Assembly: GCA_016188005.1 (NCBI GenBank)
Contig: JACPIQ010000115.1
Span: 1-48,237 of the forward strand
Length of the DNA stretch: 48,237 bases
Direction: 5' to 3'
Origin: Candidatus Rokuibacteriota bacterium
GTDB lineage: Bacteria; Methylomirabilota; Methylomirabilia; Rokubacteriales; CSP1-6
A program made the translations under genes and the position numbers. The notes beneath the pieces were generated by a model. That model had not been told where the DNA came from, made no database searches, and saw nothing but the letters and a program-made list of their open reading frames with translations. Numbering within the stretch: position 1 is the first letter of the stretch; each line of letters starts with the position of its first letter. Of the stretch, positions 16,466-24,235 are shown in pieces.

Positions 16466-16885
16466 ATGGTCCAGAGCGAAGCCAGGGTCCGCGTGCTGAT
16501 CGGCAAGGTCGGGTTCGATCCCCACGATCGGGGCATTCTCGTCCTGTCTCGGGGGCTCCGGAACGCCGGCATGGAGGTGATCTTCCTCGGCAAGGTCATG
16601 ACGGCGGAGGAGGTCGTCTCCGCCGCCATCCAGGAGGGCGTCGACGTCATCGCGCTCAGCGACCACTGCGGTGTCATGCGGCTCATCGGGCGGGACATCA
16701 TGGCGGAGCTCGAGCGGCAGGGGGCGCCGGACATCTGCGTCGTGGCGGGGGGCATCATCCCGGAGGAAGAAAAGCCTGCCCTCGAGGCCATGGGGGTCAC
16801 CGGGAACTACGGCATGGGGACCCCGATGGAGGAGATCGTCAGCCACATCGTCCAGCGCGTGAGCAGCCGGGCGAAGAAGGCCTAG
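16466..16885 (+). CDS. B12-binding small subunit of the acyl-CoA mutase
   Basis: 139 residues, the usual size of a free-standing B12-binding mutase subunit. The cobalamin motif DxHxxG is present as GFDPHDRG near residues 16-23, its histidine being the lower ligand to cobalt. The rest of the Rossmann-like domain follows: AGMEVIFLGKVMTAEEVV, VDVIALSDH, CVVAGGIIPEEE and GNYGMGTPMEEIV. The usual LSxLSG loop is LSDHCG here, so the dimethylbenzimidazole-tail pocket is altered. It starts 14 bases after the large subunit and should be cotranslated and form a heteromer with it. No MeaB/ArgK chaperone gene is adjacent. Confidence 0.9.
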   Translation: MVQSEARVRVLIGKVGFDPHDRGILVLSRGLRNAGMEVIFLGKVMTAEEVVSAAIQEGVDVIALSDHCGVMRLIGRDIMAELERQGAPDICVVAGGIIPEEEKPALEAMGVTGNYGMGTPMEEIVSHIVQRVSSRAKKA

Positions 16886-16921
16886 CGCGGAGCCCTCGCC
16901 GGGGTCGCGCGCCCCCGGCTC

Positions 16922-18121
16922 TCAGGCGCTGCGCTCGGACCCCACGATGCTGACGAAGGACACGCACTCGCCGGGGGCGCCGCCGAGGTTGTGGGTCATG
17001 GCGAGCTTCCTGCCGCGGGCGACGCTCGGGATCTGGCGCGGGCCGGCCTCGCCGCGGAGCTGCAGCCAGGCCTCGAAGAGCATGCGCAGGCCCGAGGCGC
17101 CGATGGGGTGGCCGAAGGACTTGAGCCCGCCGTCGGGGTTCACCGCCAGCTCGCCGTCGAGGTCGAAGGTGCCCGCGAGCACCTCCTTCCACGCCGTCCC
17201 GCGCGGGGCGAAGGCGAGGTCTTCCATGAGGGTCAGCTCGGTGGGGGTGAAGCAATCGTGGACCTCGGCCATGGCCAGCTCGGCGCGCGGGTCCTTGATG
17301 CCCGCCTGGCGGTAGGCGTCGACGGCGGAGGCCGCCACCTCGGGGAAGGTGGTGTAGTCGTAGTCGGGATCGATGGGCCCGGCGGCGGGGCCCGCGATGA
17401 AGGACAGGGCCTTCACGAAGAGCGGCTTGTCGGTGTACCTGTGGGCATCCTCGGCCCGGACGATCACCGCGGCGGCCGCGCCGTCGCTCACGCCAGAGCA
17501 GTCGAAGATGCCCAGCGGCCCTGCCACGCGTGGCGAGCAGGCGATGACCTCCTTCGCGACCTCTTTCCTGAACTGGGCCCGCGGGTTGAGCGCCCCGTTC
17601 TTGTGGTTCTTCCAGGCGATGCGGGTCATGACGTCCTTGAGGAGGGCCTCGTCGATCCCGTACTTCTTGGCGTAGGCCGGGGCCAGCAGGCTGAACATGG
17701 CCGGCGCGGTGATGCCGGCCTGGGTGCCGTCGGCGGGGGCGGCGAGCCCGGGCAGCCCGGAGAACCCCGAGTCCTTCAGCTTCTCGACGCCGATGGCCAT
17801 GGCCATGTCGTAGGCGCCGCAGGCGACGGCGTAGGAGGCGTTGCGGAAGGCCTCGGAGCCCGTGGCGCAGAAGTTCTCGAGCCGGCTCACCGGCTTGTAG
17901 TCGATCTTGAGCGGGCGGGAGAGCGTGAGCCCGCTCTGGCCGGAGAAGAGCGTGCCGAGCCAGAAGGCGTCGATCGCGTCGATGGGGACGCCGGCGGAGT
18001 TCAGGGCGCCGGTGGCCGCCTCCACGAGGAGATCGTCGACGCTCTTGTCCCAGTGCTCGCCGAAGGGCGTGCAGCCCATGCCGATGATCGCCACGCGGTC
18101 GCGGATGCCGTTGCTCGCCAT
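16922..18121 (-). CDS. SCP2-type thiolase (acetyl-CoA acetyltransferase family)
   Basis: 399 residues from the ATG at 18121, which follows AAGGAGAT. The nucleophile cysteine is in ENFCATGSEAFRNA near residue 85. The HDCFT motif lies in EVHDCFTPTEL near 295, the GHP histidine in SFGHPIGASG near 345, and the C-terminal HNLGGAPGE follows. This is the lipid-transfer/SCP2-thiolase group, which works with DUF35 OB-fold partners in steroid, acyl-CoA or acylphloroglucinol-type C-C bond chemistry. Its partner is encoded 93 bases upstream as part of an HMG-CoA-synthase-like fusion. The genes are convergent with the mutase operon. Confidence 0.88.
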   Translation of the reverse strand: MASNGIRDRVAIIGMGCTPFGEHWDKSVDDLLVEAATGALNSAGVPIDAIDAFWLGTLFSGQSGLTLSRPLKIDYKPVSRLENFCATGSEAFRNASYAVACGAYDMAMAIGVEKLKDSGFSGLPGLAAPADGTQAGITAPAMFSLLAPAYAKKYGIDEALLKDVMTRIAWKNHKNGALNPRAQFRKEVAKEVIACSPRVAGPLGIFDCSGVSDGAAAAVIVRAEDAHRYTDKPLFVKALSFIAGPAAGPIDPDYDYTTFPEVAASAVDAYRQAGIKDPRAELAMAEVHDCFTPTELTLMEDLAFAPRGTAWKEVLAGTFDLDGELAVNPDGGLKSFGHPIGASGLRMLFEAWLQLRGEAGPRQIPSVARGRKLAMTHNLGGAPGECVSFVSIVGSERSA

Positions 18122-18214
18122 GGTCAGATCTCCTTCACCTGGGGCGGGCACCCGGGCTGTCGCCACGCCCGCCCCCGCCGGATATTCGCGTTGCTTGATT
18201 CTCTTCGCGCGGCC

Positions 18215-19633
18215 TCAGCTGCTGCTGGCGCGGAGAGGACGCGCCTTCCAGAAGTAGTTGTGGACGCCGCCGGCCGTGAAGAGCCGCCGGAAGGTCATCT
18301 CCACTCGGGTGCCGATGGCGACCGCGGCGGGGTCCACGTCGGTCAGCTCGCACTGGAAGCGGCCGCCGCCCTCGAAGTCGATCACCGCGGCCACGACGGG
18401 CGGCGACAGCGAGTAGGCCAGCCGGTCCACCGTGAAGGTGGCGATGACGGCCGGCACATCGCTGAGCCGCTCGGGCGCCATCCGGTCCACGGCGTGGCAC
18501 TTGAGACAGATGCGCTGGGGCGGCACGTGCCGGGCCCCACAGGCCTGGCAGCGGCTGCCCGTGAAGGCGAACTTCCACGCCCCGCCGCGGAAGGACGGCG
18601 GCGCCGCCGGGCGCTCGGGATCGGGCCGGCGCGGCGGCTCGCGGTCGAGGAAGCCGCGCCAGGTGAGGAAGGCCGCGTAGGGGACCGCGGCGCCCCCGGC
18701 GACCTGCTGCGCCACCGTCCCCGGCGCGCGGCGCGTGGAGAGCGCGGCAGTGGTGCGCCAGATCGTCACGTCGCAGCCGTCGGCCAGCGAGACCACCGCG
18801 AGGAGCTGATCGGGCGCGGCGCCGTCGAGGGTATCCGCCAGCAAGAGCCCCGCGTGCGCCGTCCCCGTGTTGCCCACCGTCGCGGAGAGGTCGTCGGCCA
18901 CCGCCGCCGGCTTCGCCCCCACCGCCGCGGCGACCCGCTTGCAGGCCCGGGCATGCGGCCCGGCGACGATGAGCCGGTCCAGCGCCTGCGCCGTGACACC
19001 GGCCTGCTTGAGCGCCTCGGTCACGGCTGCCTCGCCCAGCGGCACGTAGGCGTGCTCGCCGAAGCGCTCCTCCCACTGGCGGGAGGCGGTGGCACCCGGC
19101 GGCCGCCAGCGATCGAGGAACTCGGCCGTGGCATGGGCCCAGGCGACGGGCTCGGCCAGGAGCGGCGCCTCGGCGGAGCCCTCGCCGCAGAGGAAGGCCA
19201 CCGCCGCATCTCCGCCCTCGCGCTCGTCGGCGCCGCCGGGCAGTCCCGTGCGGATGTCGGCGCACACGGCCAGCGTCAGCCGCCCGGCGTCGAGCGCCGC
19301 GCGCAGCGCGCCTGCGCCCGAGCGCACCGCCCCCAGCATGTCCCAGGCCGGCGCGGTGAGATCGAGGCCGAGCGCCGCGTGGATCGCCGTGGCATTGGTC
19401 TTGTCGAGGTAACCTGGCGCGGCGGTGGCGAAGTAGAGGGCGGCCGGCCGCACCCGGGGCGCTGCCCGCAGCGCCGCCCGCGCAGCCTCCACGCCCATGG
19501 AGGTCGTGTCCTCGTCGTAGGAGGCGACGGCGCGGGTGCCCTTGCCGCCCGGCTGGCCGAGCGCGGCGGCCATCGCCGTGCGGTCGAGGCGGAAGTACGG
19601 GACGTAGGCGCCGTAGGCGACGATGCCGTTCAT
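18215..19633 (-). CDS. HMG-CoA-synthase-like protein fused to a DUF35 zinc-ribbon/OB-fold domain
   Basis: 472 residues. Residues 1-330 have the two-fold thiolase-like fold of HMG-CoA synthase/KAS III (IVAYGAYVPYFRLDR, LYFATAAPGYLDKTNA, then GAAVPYAAFL). The active-site cysteine segment, normally NACYxGT, reads GAVRSGAGAL, so the cysteine is a valine. Residues about 365-465 are a DUF35 unit: a zinc ribbon CQACG...CLKC and an OB fold (PAVIATFTVDRLAYSLSPP, RVEMTFRRLF). DUF35 proteins normally bind thiolases, and a thiolase gene follows. The fusion may be a structural or CoA-channelling partner rather than a condensing enzyme. The start is supported by MNGIVAYGAYVP, typical of the family. Confidence 0.85.
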   Translation of the reverse strand: MNGIVAYGAYVPYFRLDRTAMAAALGQPGGKGTRAVASYDEDTTSMGVEAARAALRAAPRVRPAALYFATAAPGYLDKTNATAIHAALGLDLTAPAWDMLGAVRSGAGALRAALDAGRLTLAVCADIRTGLPGGADEREGGDAAVAFLCGEGSAEAPLLAEPVAWAHATAEFLDRWRPPGATASRQWEERFGEHAYVPLGEAAVTEALKQAGVTAQALDRLIVAGPHARACKRVAAAVGAKPAAVADDLSATVGNTGTAHAGLLLADTLDGAAPDQLLAVVSLADGCDVTIWRTTAALSTRRAPGTVAQQVAGGAAVPYAAFLTWRGFLDREPPRRPDPERPAAPPSFRGGAWKFAFTGSRCQACGARHVPPQRICLKCHAVDRMAPERLSDVPAVIATFTVDRLAYSLSPPVVAAVIDFEGGGRFQCELTDVDPAAVAIGTRVEMTFRRLFTAGGVHNYFWKARPLRASSS

Positions 19634-19643
19634 GGCTCCGCCA

Positions 19644-19894
19644 CGTTAGCAGGGGGCGCCGGCGACAGTCAATCGGTCGTCACGCTGTCGTCACGCCGGC
19701 CGCTTGACCCGGTCCGCCGGGACCACCGCGACGGCGTCGATCTCGATGAGGTACTCGGCCTTGACGAGGCGCTTGACCTCGACCAGGGTGCTGGCGGGAT
19801 AGGGGCGCCGGAAGTACTGGCCGCGGACCTCGTGGATCTGCGCGAGCCCGCTCATGTCGGTGACGTACACGGTGACCCGCGCCACGTCGTCCAG
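19644..19894. repeat. Left copy of a ~245-bp ridA-end duplication
   Basis: This segment repeats, in the same orientation and with scattered mismatches, at 22859-23096. Both copies begin with TTAGC and GGGGGCGCCGGCGAC and run through the 3-prime two-thirds of ridA to CGTCGTCCAG. The left copy has about 12 extra bases around CGTCACGCTGT. Homology stops exactly where the IS66-like end begins at 19895. Confidence 0.8.
19691..19894 (-). pseudogene. ridA copy truncated by an IS66-type insertion
   Basis: The last ~68 codons of a RidA/YjgF protein, nearly identical to the intact copy at 22895-23308: ARVTVYVTDMSGLAQIHEV, RPYPASTLVEVKRLVK and the conserved IEIDAVAVVPAD. The 5-prime half is absent; at 19895 the sequence switches to an IS66-like inverted repeat. 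Differences from the intact copy are few (for example KAEYL for KPEYL, AVVPAD for AVIPAD), so the duplication is fairly recent or under gene conversion. Confidence 0.85.
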
Positions 19895-20274
19895 GTAAGC
19901 GTCCGGTGAACCCCACCTTCACGCCGAGGCCGTAGCGCCGCACGATAGTCGTCGTAGCTCATTCCCTGGAGGTGATCTATGGCAGCGGCGAAGTCTCGAA
20001 CGAGGGCGGCGACGGCCCCGGCGGCCCCGGGGTCACGGCGAGCGTACTGGCGGGCGCTGGTGGCGGCGCACCAGGGGAGCGGGCTGAGCCTGGCGGCGTT
20101 CTCCCGGCAGCGGGGCCTGCGCAAAGGCACGCTCGGGTTCTGGCGGTGGACGTTCGCGCGGGAGACGGCGGCCGCGCCGCGGCCCATCCCCCCGACCTTC
20201 GTGCCGATCCAGCTCGCGCCGGCGCGGCCGGCGCCCGGCGCCGCCGGGGAGCTGGAGATCGCGCTGGGACCGGC
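19895..20274 (+). mobile_element. IS66-family left end with truncated tnpA
   Basis: The element begins with GTAAGCGTCCGGTGAACCCC at 19895, matching the GTAAGC-type inverted repeat of IS66-family elements. The ATG at 19979, after CTGGAGGTGATCT, opens the accessory gene tnpA: YWRALVAAHQGSGLSLAAFS, then RQRGLRKGTLGFWRW, a helix-turn-helix typical of IS66 TnpA. The coding sequence continues for about 97 codons and is then replaced by IS91-type sequence at about 20275. No tnpB, tnpC or right end is present, so the element is dead. Confidence 0.75.
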
Positions 20275-21216
20275 TGTCCCAAATGCCAAACTCTGGCGAA
20301 AGAGCGCTGACTCGCCGCCCGGCGCGCGGAGCTGTTGCCCGTCGAGTACTTCCATCTCGTCTTCACCCTCCCGCATCCCCTCAACGCCCTCGCCCAGGGG
20401 ACCCCCCGGCTCCTCTACACCCTGCTCTTCCGCGCCGCCGCCGACACGCTCACCACCTTCGGCCGCGATCCCCATTATCTCGGTGGCGATCTCGGCGTCA
20501 CCGCGATCCTCCACACGTGGGGGCAGAATCTGTCTCAACACCTCCACCTGCACTGCGTCGTCACGGGGGGCGCCCTCGCCCCCGACGGCGCGCACTGGCT
20601 TTCCGCCCCGCCCGGCTTTCTCTTCCCCGTCCGCGCCCTCGCCCAGGTCTTTCGTGGCAAGTACCTCGACGCGCTCCGGCGCGCGTTCCACGCCGGCAAG
20701 CTCATTTTCGCCGGATCGACTGTCCCTCTCGCCGACCCCCGTGCCTTCGCTGAGTGGCTCCGCCAGCTCCGCCAGCCCGACTGGGTCGTGTACGCCAAAC
20801 GCCCCTTCGCCGGCCCCGAGCAGGTCCTCGAGTACCTGGGTCGTTACACCCATCGTGTCGCGCTCTCCAACGAGCGCATCGTCAGCCTCGCCGACGGTCG
20901 CGTCGGCTTCCGCTGGAAGGACTACGCCGACGGCGATCGCGTGAAGGTGATGGAGCTGGCGGCGGCGGAGTTCATCCGCCGCTTCCTCCTCCATATCGTC
21001 CCCGAGGGCTTCGTCCGCATCCGCCACTTCGGCCTCCTCGCCAACCGCACCCGCACGGCCAAGCTCGCCCAGTGCCGACAGGTCCTGGCCCAGCCCGCTG
21101 CCCCGCCCGCCCGGTCGAGTCGGTGCACGCTCTGATGCTGCGGCTGACCGGCATCGACATCGACCGCTGTCCCGTGTGCCAGCAGGGGCGCGTGCAGCAC
21201 GGCCATCCTGCCGTCG
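20275..21216 (+). pseudogene. Degenerate IS91-family transposase
   Basis: The reading frame starts within the N-terminal zinc-binding part (CPKCQTLAKER). A TGA at 20308-20310 sits where family members have tryptophan. It continues as LAARRAELLPVEYFHLVFTL. The Y2 rolling-circle transposase body is intact from there: VTAILHTWGQNLSQHLHLHC, VVYAKRPFAGPEQVLEYLGR, YTHRVALSNERI, EFIRRFLLHIVPEGFVRIRH. The frame ends at 21135, but the true C-terminus (ALMLRLTGIDIDRCPVCQQG) continues in the next frame, so a frameshift near 21100 must be assumed. It lacks the first zinc cysteines, has one nonsense codon and one frameshift, and interrupts the IS66 remnant. Confidence 0.85.
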
Positions 21217-21743
21217 GCGGCGCGCCCCGCTCGCCTCGCGCCGATCTGGGACAGCTCGTGAGCCCGGCCCCCCGGCCATGGCCCGCCCCCGGCTCACCTG
21301 ATCCCGATCAGGATCCCCGACTCCCCGTCCCCTCCGCTCCCGCCCAATCCGCCACCCGCCTGCTCCACACGCGCCGCCATGGCCGGCCGGACCTAGCGGA
21401 ATCCCGTCCGGGTACCCACGTCGGGCCATCCGGCCAGTCCTCAAGCGACTTCCCCGCTGCGCACGACAGGGCTAGAATCCCCATAGCGGTGGGAGCACTG
21501 CGGTTCAGTCCAACTGGTCCTATCCGCCGTGCACCCCCCTGGACCGATGAGACTGCGCGCGTGGCACGGCGGATGAGACCTTATTTGTTGGCCGATTTCA
21601 GGATCGAGGGTTCGTTCATTGATGCGACACCCAAGCGCAAGGCGTCGAGGACGGCCATGGTTGGAATGGGAATACCGGAAGTAATCATTCTGGCTCGAAG
21701 CGGCTCGCGGACATTCGAAAGTAGGCTCCCCTGTAGACCGCTC
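21217..21743. other. Gene-free stretch after the IS91 remnant
   Basis: A long plus-strand open frame runs through here, but its product is low-complexity and resembles nothing, so I do not call a gene. From about 21570 the base composition drops (TTATTTGTTGGCC, GGAATGGGAATACCGGAAG) compared with the surrounding DNA, as it does in the substrate-binding gene that follows, suggesting the two arrived together. The IS91 terminal sequences should lie in the first 300 bases but were not identified. Confidence 0.4.
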
Positions 21744-22745
21744 ATGCCTTTCATGCCTGGAATAAGCGAAGTGAAAACGATCCTCCTGCTCTTGGTTTGC
21801 GCATCGCTGCTCGCATTGGGCGCCGAGGCGCAGACGCCCGCGAAGATTCCTCGGGTGGGGGTGCTCCAAAACGGGTCCACGGCCACGGCTGGCCACCTGA
21901 CGGATGCCTTTGCGCGGGGCCTGACCGAGCTTGGTTACACCGAGGGCAAGAACATCATCCTCGAAGTGCGCTACGCCGAGGGCCAGTTGAACCGGCTGCC
22001 TGCCCTCGCGCAGGAGCTTGCGAATCTCAGGGTGGATGCGCTGTTTGCGCCGTCTGCGCTGGCATCCAACGCTGCAAGGAAGGCCGGCCTCCGGGCGCCG
22101 ATCGTGTTCGCCTTGGCGCCCGATCCGGTCGGCGACGGGTTCGCCGCCAGCCTTGCGCGGCCCGGGGGAAACATGACCGGGCTGACGAGCCAAAGCCCTG
22201 ATCTCGCCGCCAAGCGCGTCGAACTCCTGCGTGAGGCGTTTCCGAAGACTTCCCGGCCGGCGGTCCTCTATGCCATGGGATTCCCGGGTGTGGGCGCGGA
22301 GCTGCAGGAAACAGAGCGCGCCGCGCGGACGTTCGGGAAGGATCTTTTGCCGGTCGAGGCGAAGCGTCCCGGGGACTTCGAGTCGGCGTTTGCCGAAGCG
22401 CTCAAGCGGCGGGCCGATGCGCTGCTGGTCATCGAGAATCCTATGTTCTTCACCAACCGGACCACGATCGTCGGCCTGGCGGAAAAACACCGGCTCCCCG
22501 CCATCTACCGATCCAGGGAATACGTCGTTTCGGGCGGGCTGATGAGTTACGGCTCCAACTACGCCGACCTCTGCCGGCGCGCGGCGAGCTACGTCGACAA
22601 GATATTGAAGGGAGCGAGACCCGGTGAGCTTCCTGTGGAGCAGCCGGTCAAGTTCGAATTGATCATCAACCTCAGGACCGCGAAAGCAATAGGACTGACG
22701 ATCCCGCGCGGGCTGCTGCTGCGCGCCGATGAAGTGATCGAATGA
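21744..22745 (+). CDS. ABC transporter substrate-binding protein (ABC_sub_bind family)
   Basis: 333 residues from the ATG at 21744. ATG 21753 and GTG 21771 are alternatives, and the GTG places a classical lysine-started signal peptide (KTILLLLVCASLLALGAEAQ) at the very start. The mature protein has the family signature: IPRVGVLQNGS, FARGLTELGYTEGKNIILEV, RYAEGQLNRLPALAQEL, IVFALAPDPVGDGFAASLAR, PGGNMTGLT, and the end KAIGLTIPRGLLLRADEVIE. Such proteins are often encoded without a permease. It sits in the inserted segment between two ridA copies with lower GC than its neighbours, suggesting transfer. A cut-off gene start follows 61 bases downstream. Confidence 0.85.
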   Translation: MPFMPGISEVKTILLLLVCASLLALGAEAQTPAKIPRVGVLQNGSTATAGHLTDAFARGLTELGYTEGKNIILEVRYAEGQLNRLPALAQELANLRVDALFAPSALASNAARKAGLRAPIVFALAPDPVGDGFAASLARPGGNMTGLTSQSPDLAAKRVELLREAFPKTSRPAVLYAMGFPGVGAELQETERAARTFGKDLLPVEAKRPGDFESAFAEALKRRADALLVIENPMFFTNRTTIVGLAEKHRLPAIYRSREYVVSGGLMSYGSNYADLCRRAASYVDKILKGARPGELPVEQPVKFELIINLRTAKAIGLTIPRGLLLRADEVIE

Positions 22746-22806
22746 CCGCAAGGAAGTTCGGCGCTCAAATCATCTTGGTTGAACCGATTTTCGTAGGAGG
22801 TCATCC

Positions 22807-22862
22807 ATGATCATTGCGCTGGCGTCGCCTCGTATCGCCTCGGCCCTTGATGAGGGCTTATT
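22807..22862 (+). pseudogene. Severed gene start, possibly a carbon-nitrogen hydrolase
   Basis: A strong ribosome binding site (GTAGGAGGTCATCC) precedes the ATG at 22807, and about 18 codons follow: MIIALASPRIASALDEGLL. This resembles the N-terminus of nitrilase-superfamily proteins, but it is too short for certainty. At about 22859 the sequence becomes the ridA-linked duplication and the frame soon loses sense. It marks the right-hand junction of the inserted block. Confidence 0.4.
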
Positions 22863-23096
22863 AGCGGGGGGCGCCGGCGACAATCAATCGGCCGTCACGC
22901 CGGCCGCTTCACCCGGTCCGCCGGGATCACGGCGACGGCGTCGATCTCGATGAGGTACTCGGGCTTGACCAGGCGCTTGACCTCGACCAGGGTGCTGGCG
23001 GGATAGGGGCGCCGGAAGTACTGGCCGCGGACCTCGTGGATCTGCGCGAGCCCGCTCATGTCAGTGACGTACACGGTGACCCGCGCCACGTCGTCC
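22859..23096. repeat. Right copy of the ridA-end duplication
   Basis: Same orientation and order as 19644-19894. Here the homologous segment continues without interruption into the 5-prime part of an intact ridA, so this copy keeps the gene whole. The two copies bracket about 3 kb of IS66/IS91/ABC-protein sequence and could recombine to delete it. Confidence 0.8.
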
Positions 23097-23308
23097 AGGG
23101 TCCCGCCGGCGGCGGCGAGGACCGTGCGGAGGTTCTCGAGCACCTGCCGGGTCTGGGCGCGGATGTCGTCCTTGCCGACCAGGGCGCCGGCGGCGTCCTG
23201 GGCCACCTGTCCGGCGACGTGCAGCACCTTGCCCTCGGGCTGCCAGGCGGCGCTGGAGAAGATGCCGAAGGGCTTCGCGGTGCCGGGTGCGTCGAAGGCG
23301 TCTGCCAT
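22895..23308 (-). CDS. ridA: RidA/YjgF/Rid family protein
   Basis: 137 residues, family length. It has a GKVLHVAGQVAQDAAGALVG core, DDIRAQTRQVLENLRTVLAAAGGTLDDVARVTVYVTD, then RPYPASTLVEVKRLVKPEYLIEIDAVAVI with the conserved arginine in YFRRPYPAST. RidA proteins hydrolyse reactive enamine/imine intermediates such as 2-aminoacrylate, or act as atypical deaminases. It is divergent from the crotonase at 23461; the 152-base gap (23309-23460) carries their leaders. The start at 23308 gives MADAFDAPGTAKPFGIFSSA, as in related proteins. Confidence 0.92.
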   Translation of the reverse strand: MADAFDAPGTAKPFGIFSSAAWQPEGKVLHVAGQVAQDAAGALVGKDDIRAQTRQVLENLRTVLAAAGGTLDDVARVTVYVTDMSGLAQIHEVRGQYFRRPYPASTLVEVKRLVKPEYLIEIDAVAVIPADRVKRPA

Positions 23309-23460
23309 GGTCCCCTCCCGGGCTGGGTGTTGTCGCGGCCCCGATCATAGCGCAGCGCCGGTCGTCCTTGACGCTCCGCTTCCACCGGGATAGGCTCCCG
23401 GTGGCGCGGATGCGCCGCCGCCGATCCCAGCGCGCCGGGCGCTCGCCCGGGGAGGAACCC

Positions 23461-24234
23461 ATGGCAGACGAGGTCCACTGTTCCGTCCAGGATCGCATCG
23501 CGACCGTCACCCTCGACCGCCCGGCCAAGCGCAACGCGCTCAACATGGCCGTGGTCGAGGGACTCTCCACGATCTTCGCGCGGCTCGAGCAGGCCCCGGA
23601 CGTGCGCGTTGTCGTCATCCGCGGCGAGGGCCCCGTCTTCTGCGCCGGCATGGACCTGCGGGAGCTCGGTCAGCGGCTGGGCGAGGAGAAGGATCCGGAG
23701 CGGCGCGTGACCGAGGTCTTCCAGGAGATCGAGCGGAGCCGCCACCCCACAATCGCCATGGTCCAGGGCGACGCCGTCGCGGGCGGCTGCGAGCTGGCGC
23801 TGCACTGCGATCTGCGCGTGGCGGCGACGGCCGCGCGCTTCGCCATGCCGCTGGCGCGGCTCGGGCTCGTCGTGCCCTTCCCGCTGGGTCAGAAGCTGGT
23901 GGAGGTCGTGGGGCCGGCCTTCACGCGGGAGATCCTGCTGATGGGCGAGCCCGTGGACGCGCAGCGGGCCCGCGAGATGGGCATGGTCCACCGGGTGGTC
24001 CGTGCCGAGAAGCTCCATGGGGCCGTCTACGCCATGGCGCGAGCCATCGCCGCCCACGCCCCGCTGTCGCTGCAGGGGCTCAAGGCCACGACGCTGCGTG
24101 CCGTGGCGGCCAGCTCGCGCGTCGAGCACGGTGATCTCGACGAGCTGGCCCGGCGGGCGCGAAAGAGCCAGGACGCCGTGGAAGGCGTTCGCGCCATGCT
24201 GGAGAAGCGGCCGCCGGTGTTCCGAGGGGAGTGA
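23461..24234 (+). CDS. Enoyl-CoA hydratase/isomerase family protein
   Basis: 257 residues from the ATG at 23461, seven bases after GGGGAGG. Crotonase landmarks: RIATVTLDRPAKRNALN (residues 10-26), the oxyanion segment VFCAGMDLREL near 58-68, and QGDAVAGGCELALHCDLRVA near 98-117. The first catalytic glutamate of hydratases (GGCEL) is present, but the second, normally in a PEI/PEV motif, is replaced (AMPLARLGLVVP). It may thus be an isomerase or a hydratase with altered chemistry. It is followed after one base by an SDR gene (stop TGA, then ATG), so the two form an operon. Confidence 0.87.
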   Translation: MADEVHCSVQDRIATVTLDRPAKRNALNMAVVEGLSTIFARLEQAPDVRVVVIRGEGPVFCAGMDLRELGQRLGEEKDPERRVTEVFQEIERSRHPTIAMVQGDAVAGGCELALHCDLRVAATAARFAMPLARLGLVVPFPLGQKLVEVVGPAFTREILLMGEPVDAQRAREMGMVHRVVRAEKLHGAVYAMARAIAAHAPLSLQGLKATTLRAVAASSRVEHGDLDELARRARKSQDAVEGVRAMLEKRPPVFRGE

Positions 24235-24235
24235 G

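Noticed and set aside
20308-20310. TGA in the IS91 transposase as a recoded (selenocysteine or tryptophan) codon
   Set aside because: The gene also has a frameshift and has lost its N-terminus, so a simple nonsense mutation is enough; no recoding element is seen and other genes use TGA as stop.
20754-21743. Long plus-strand open frame leading into the ABC binding-protein gene
   Set aside because: Only the short stretch with ALMLRLTGIDIDRCPVC belongs to a real protein (the frameshifted IS91 transposase end); the rest is low-complexity and the signal peptide fixes the start at 21744-21771.
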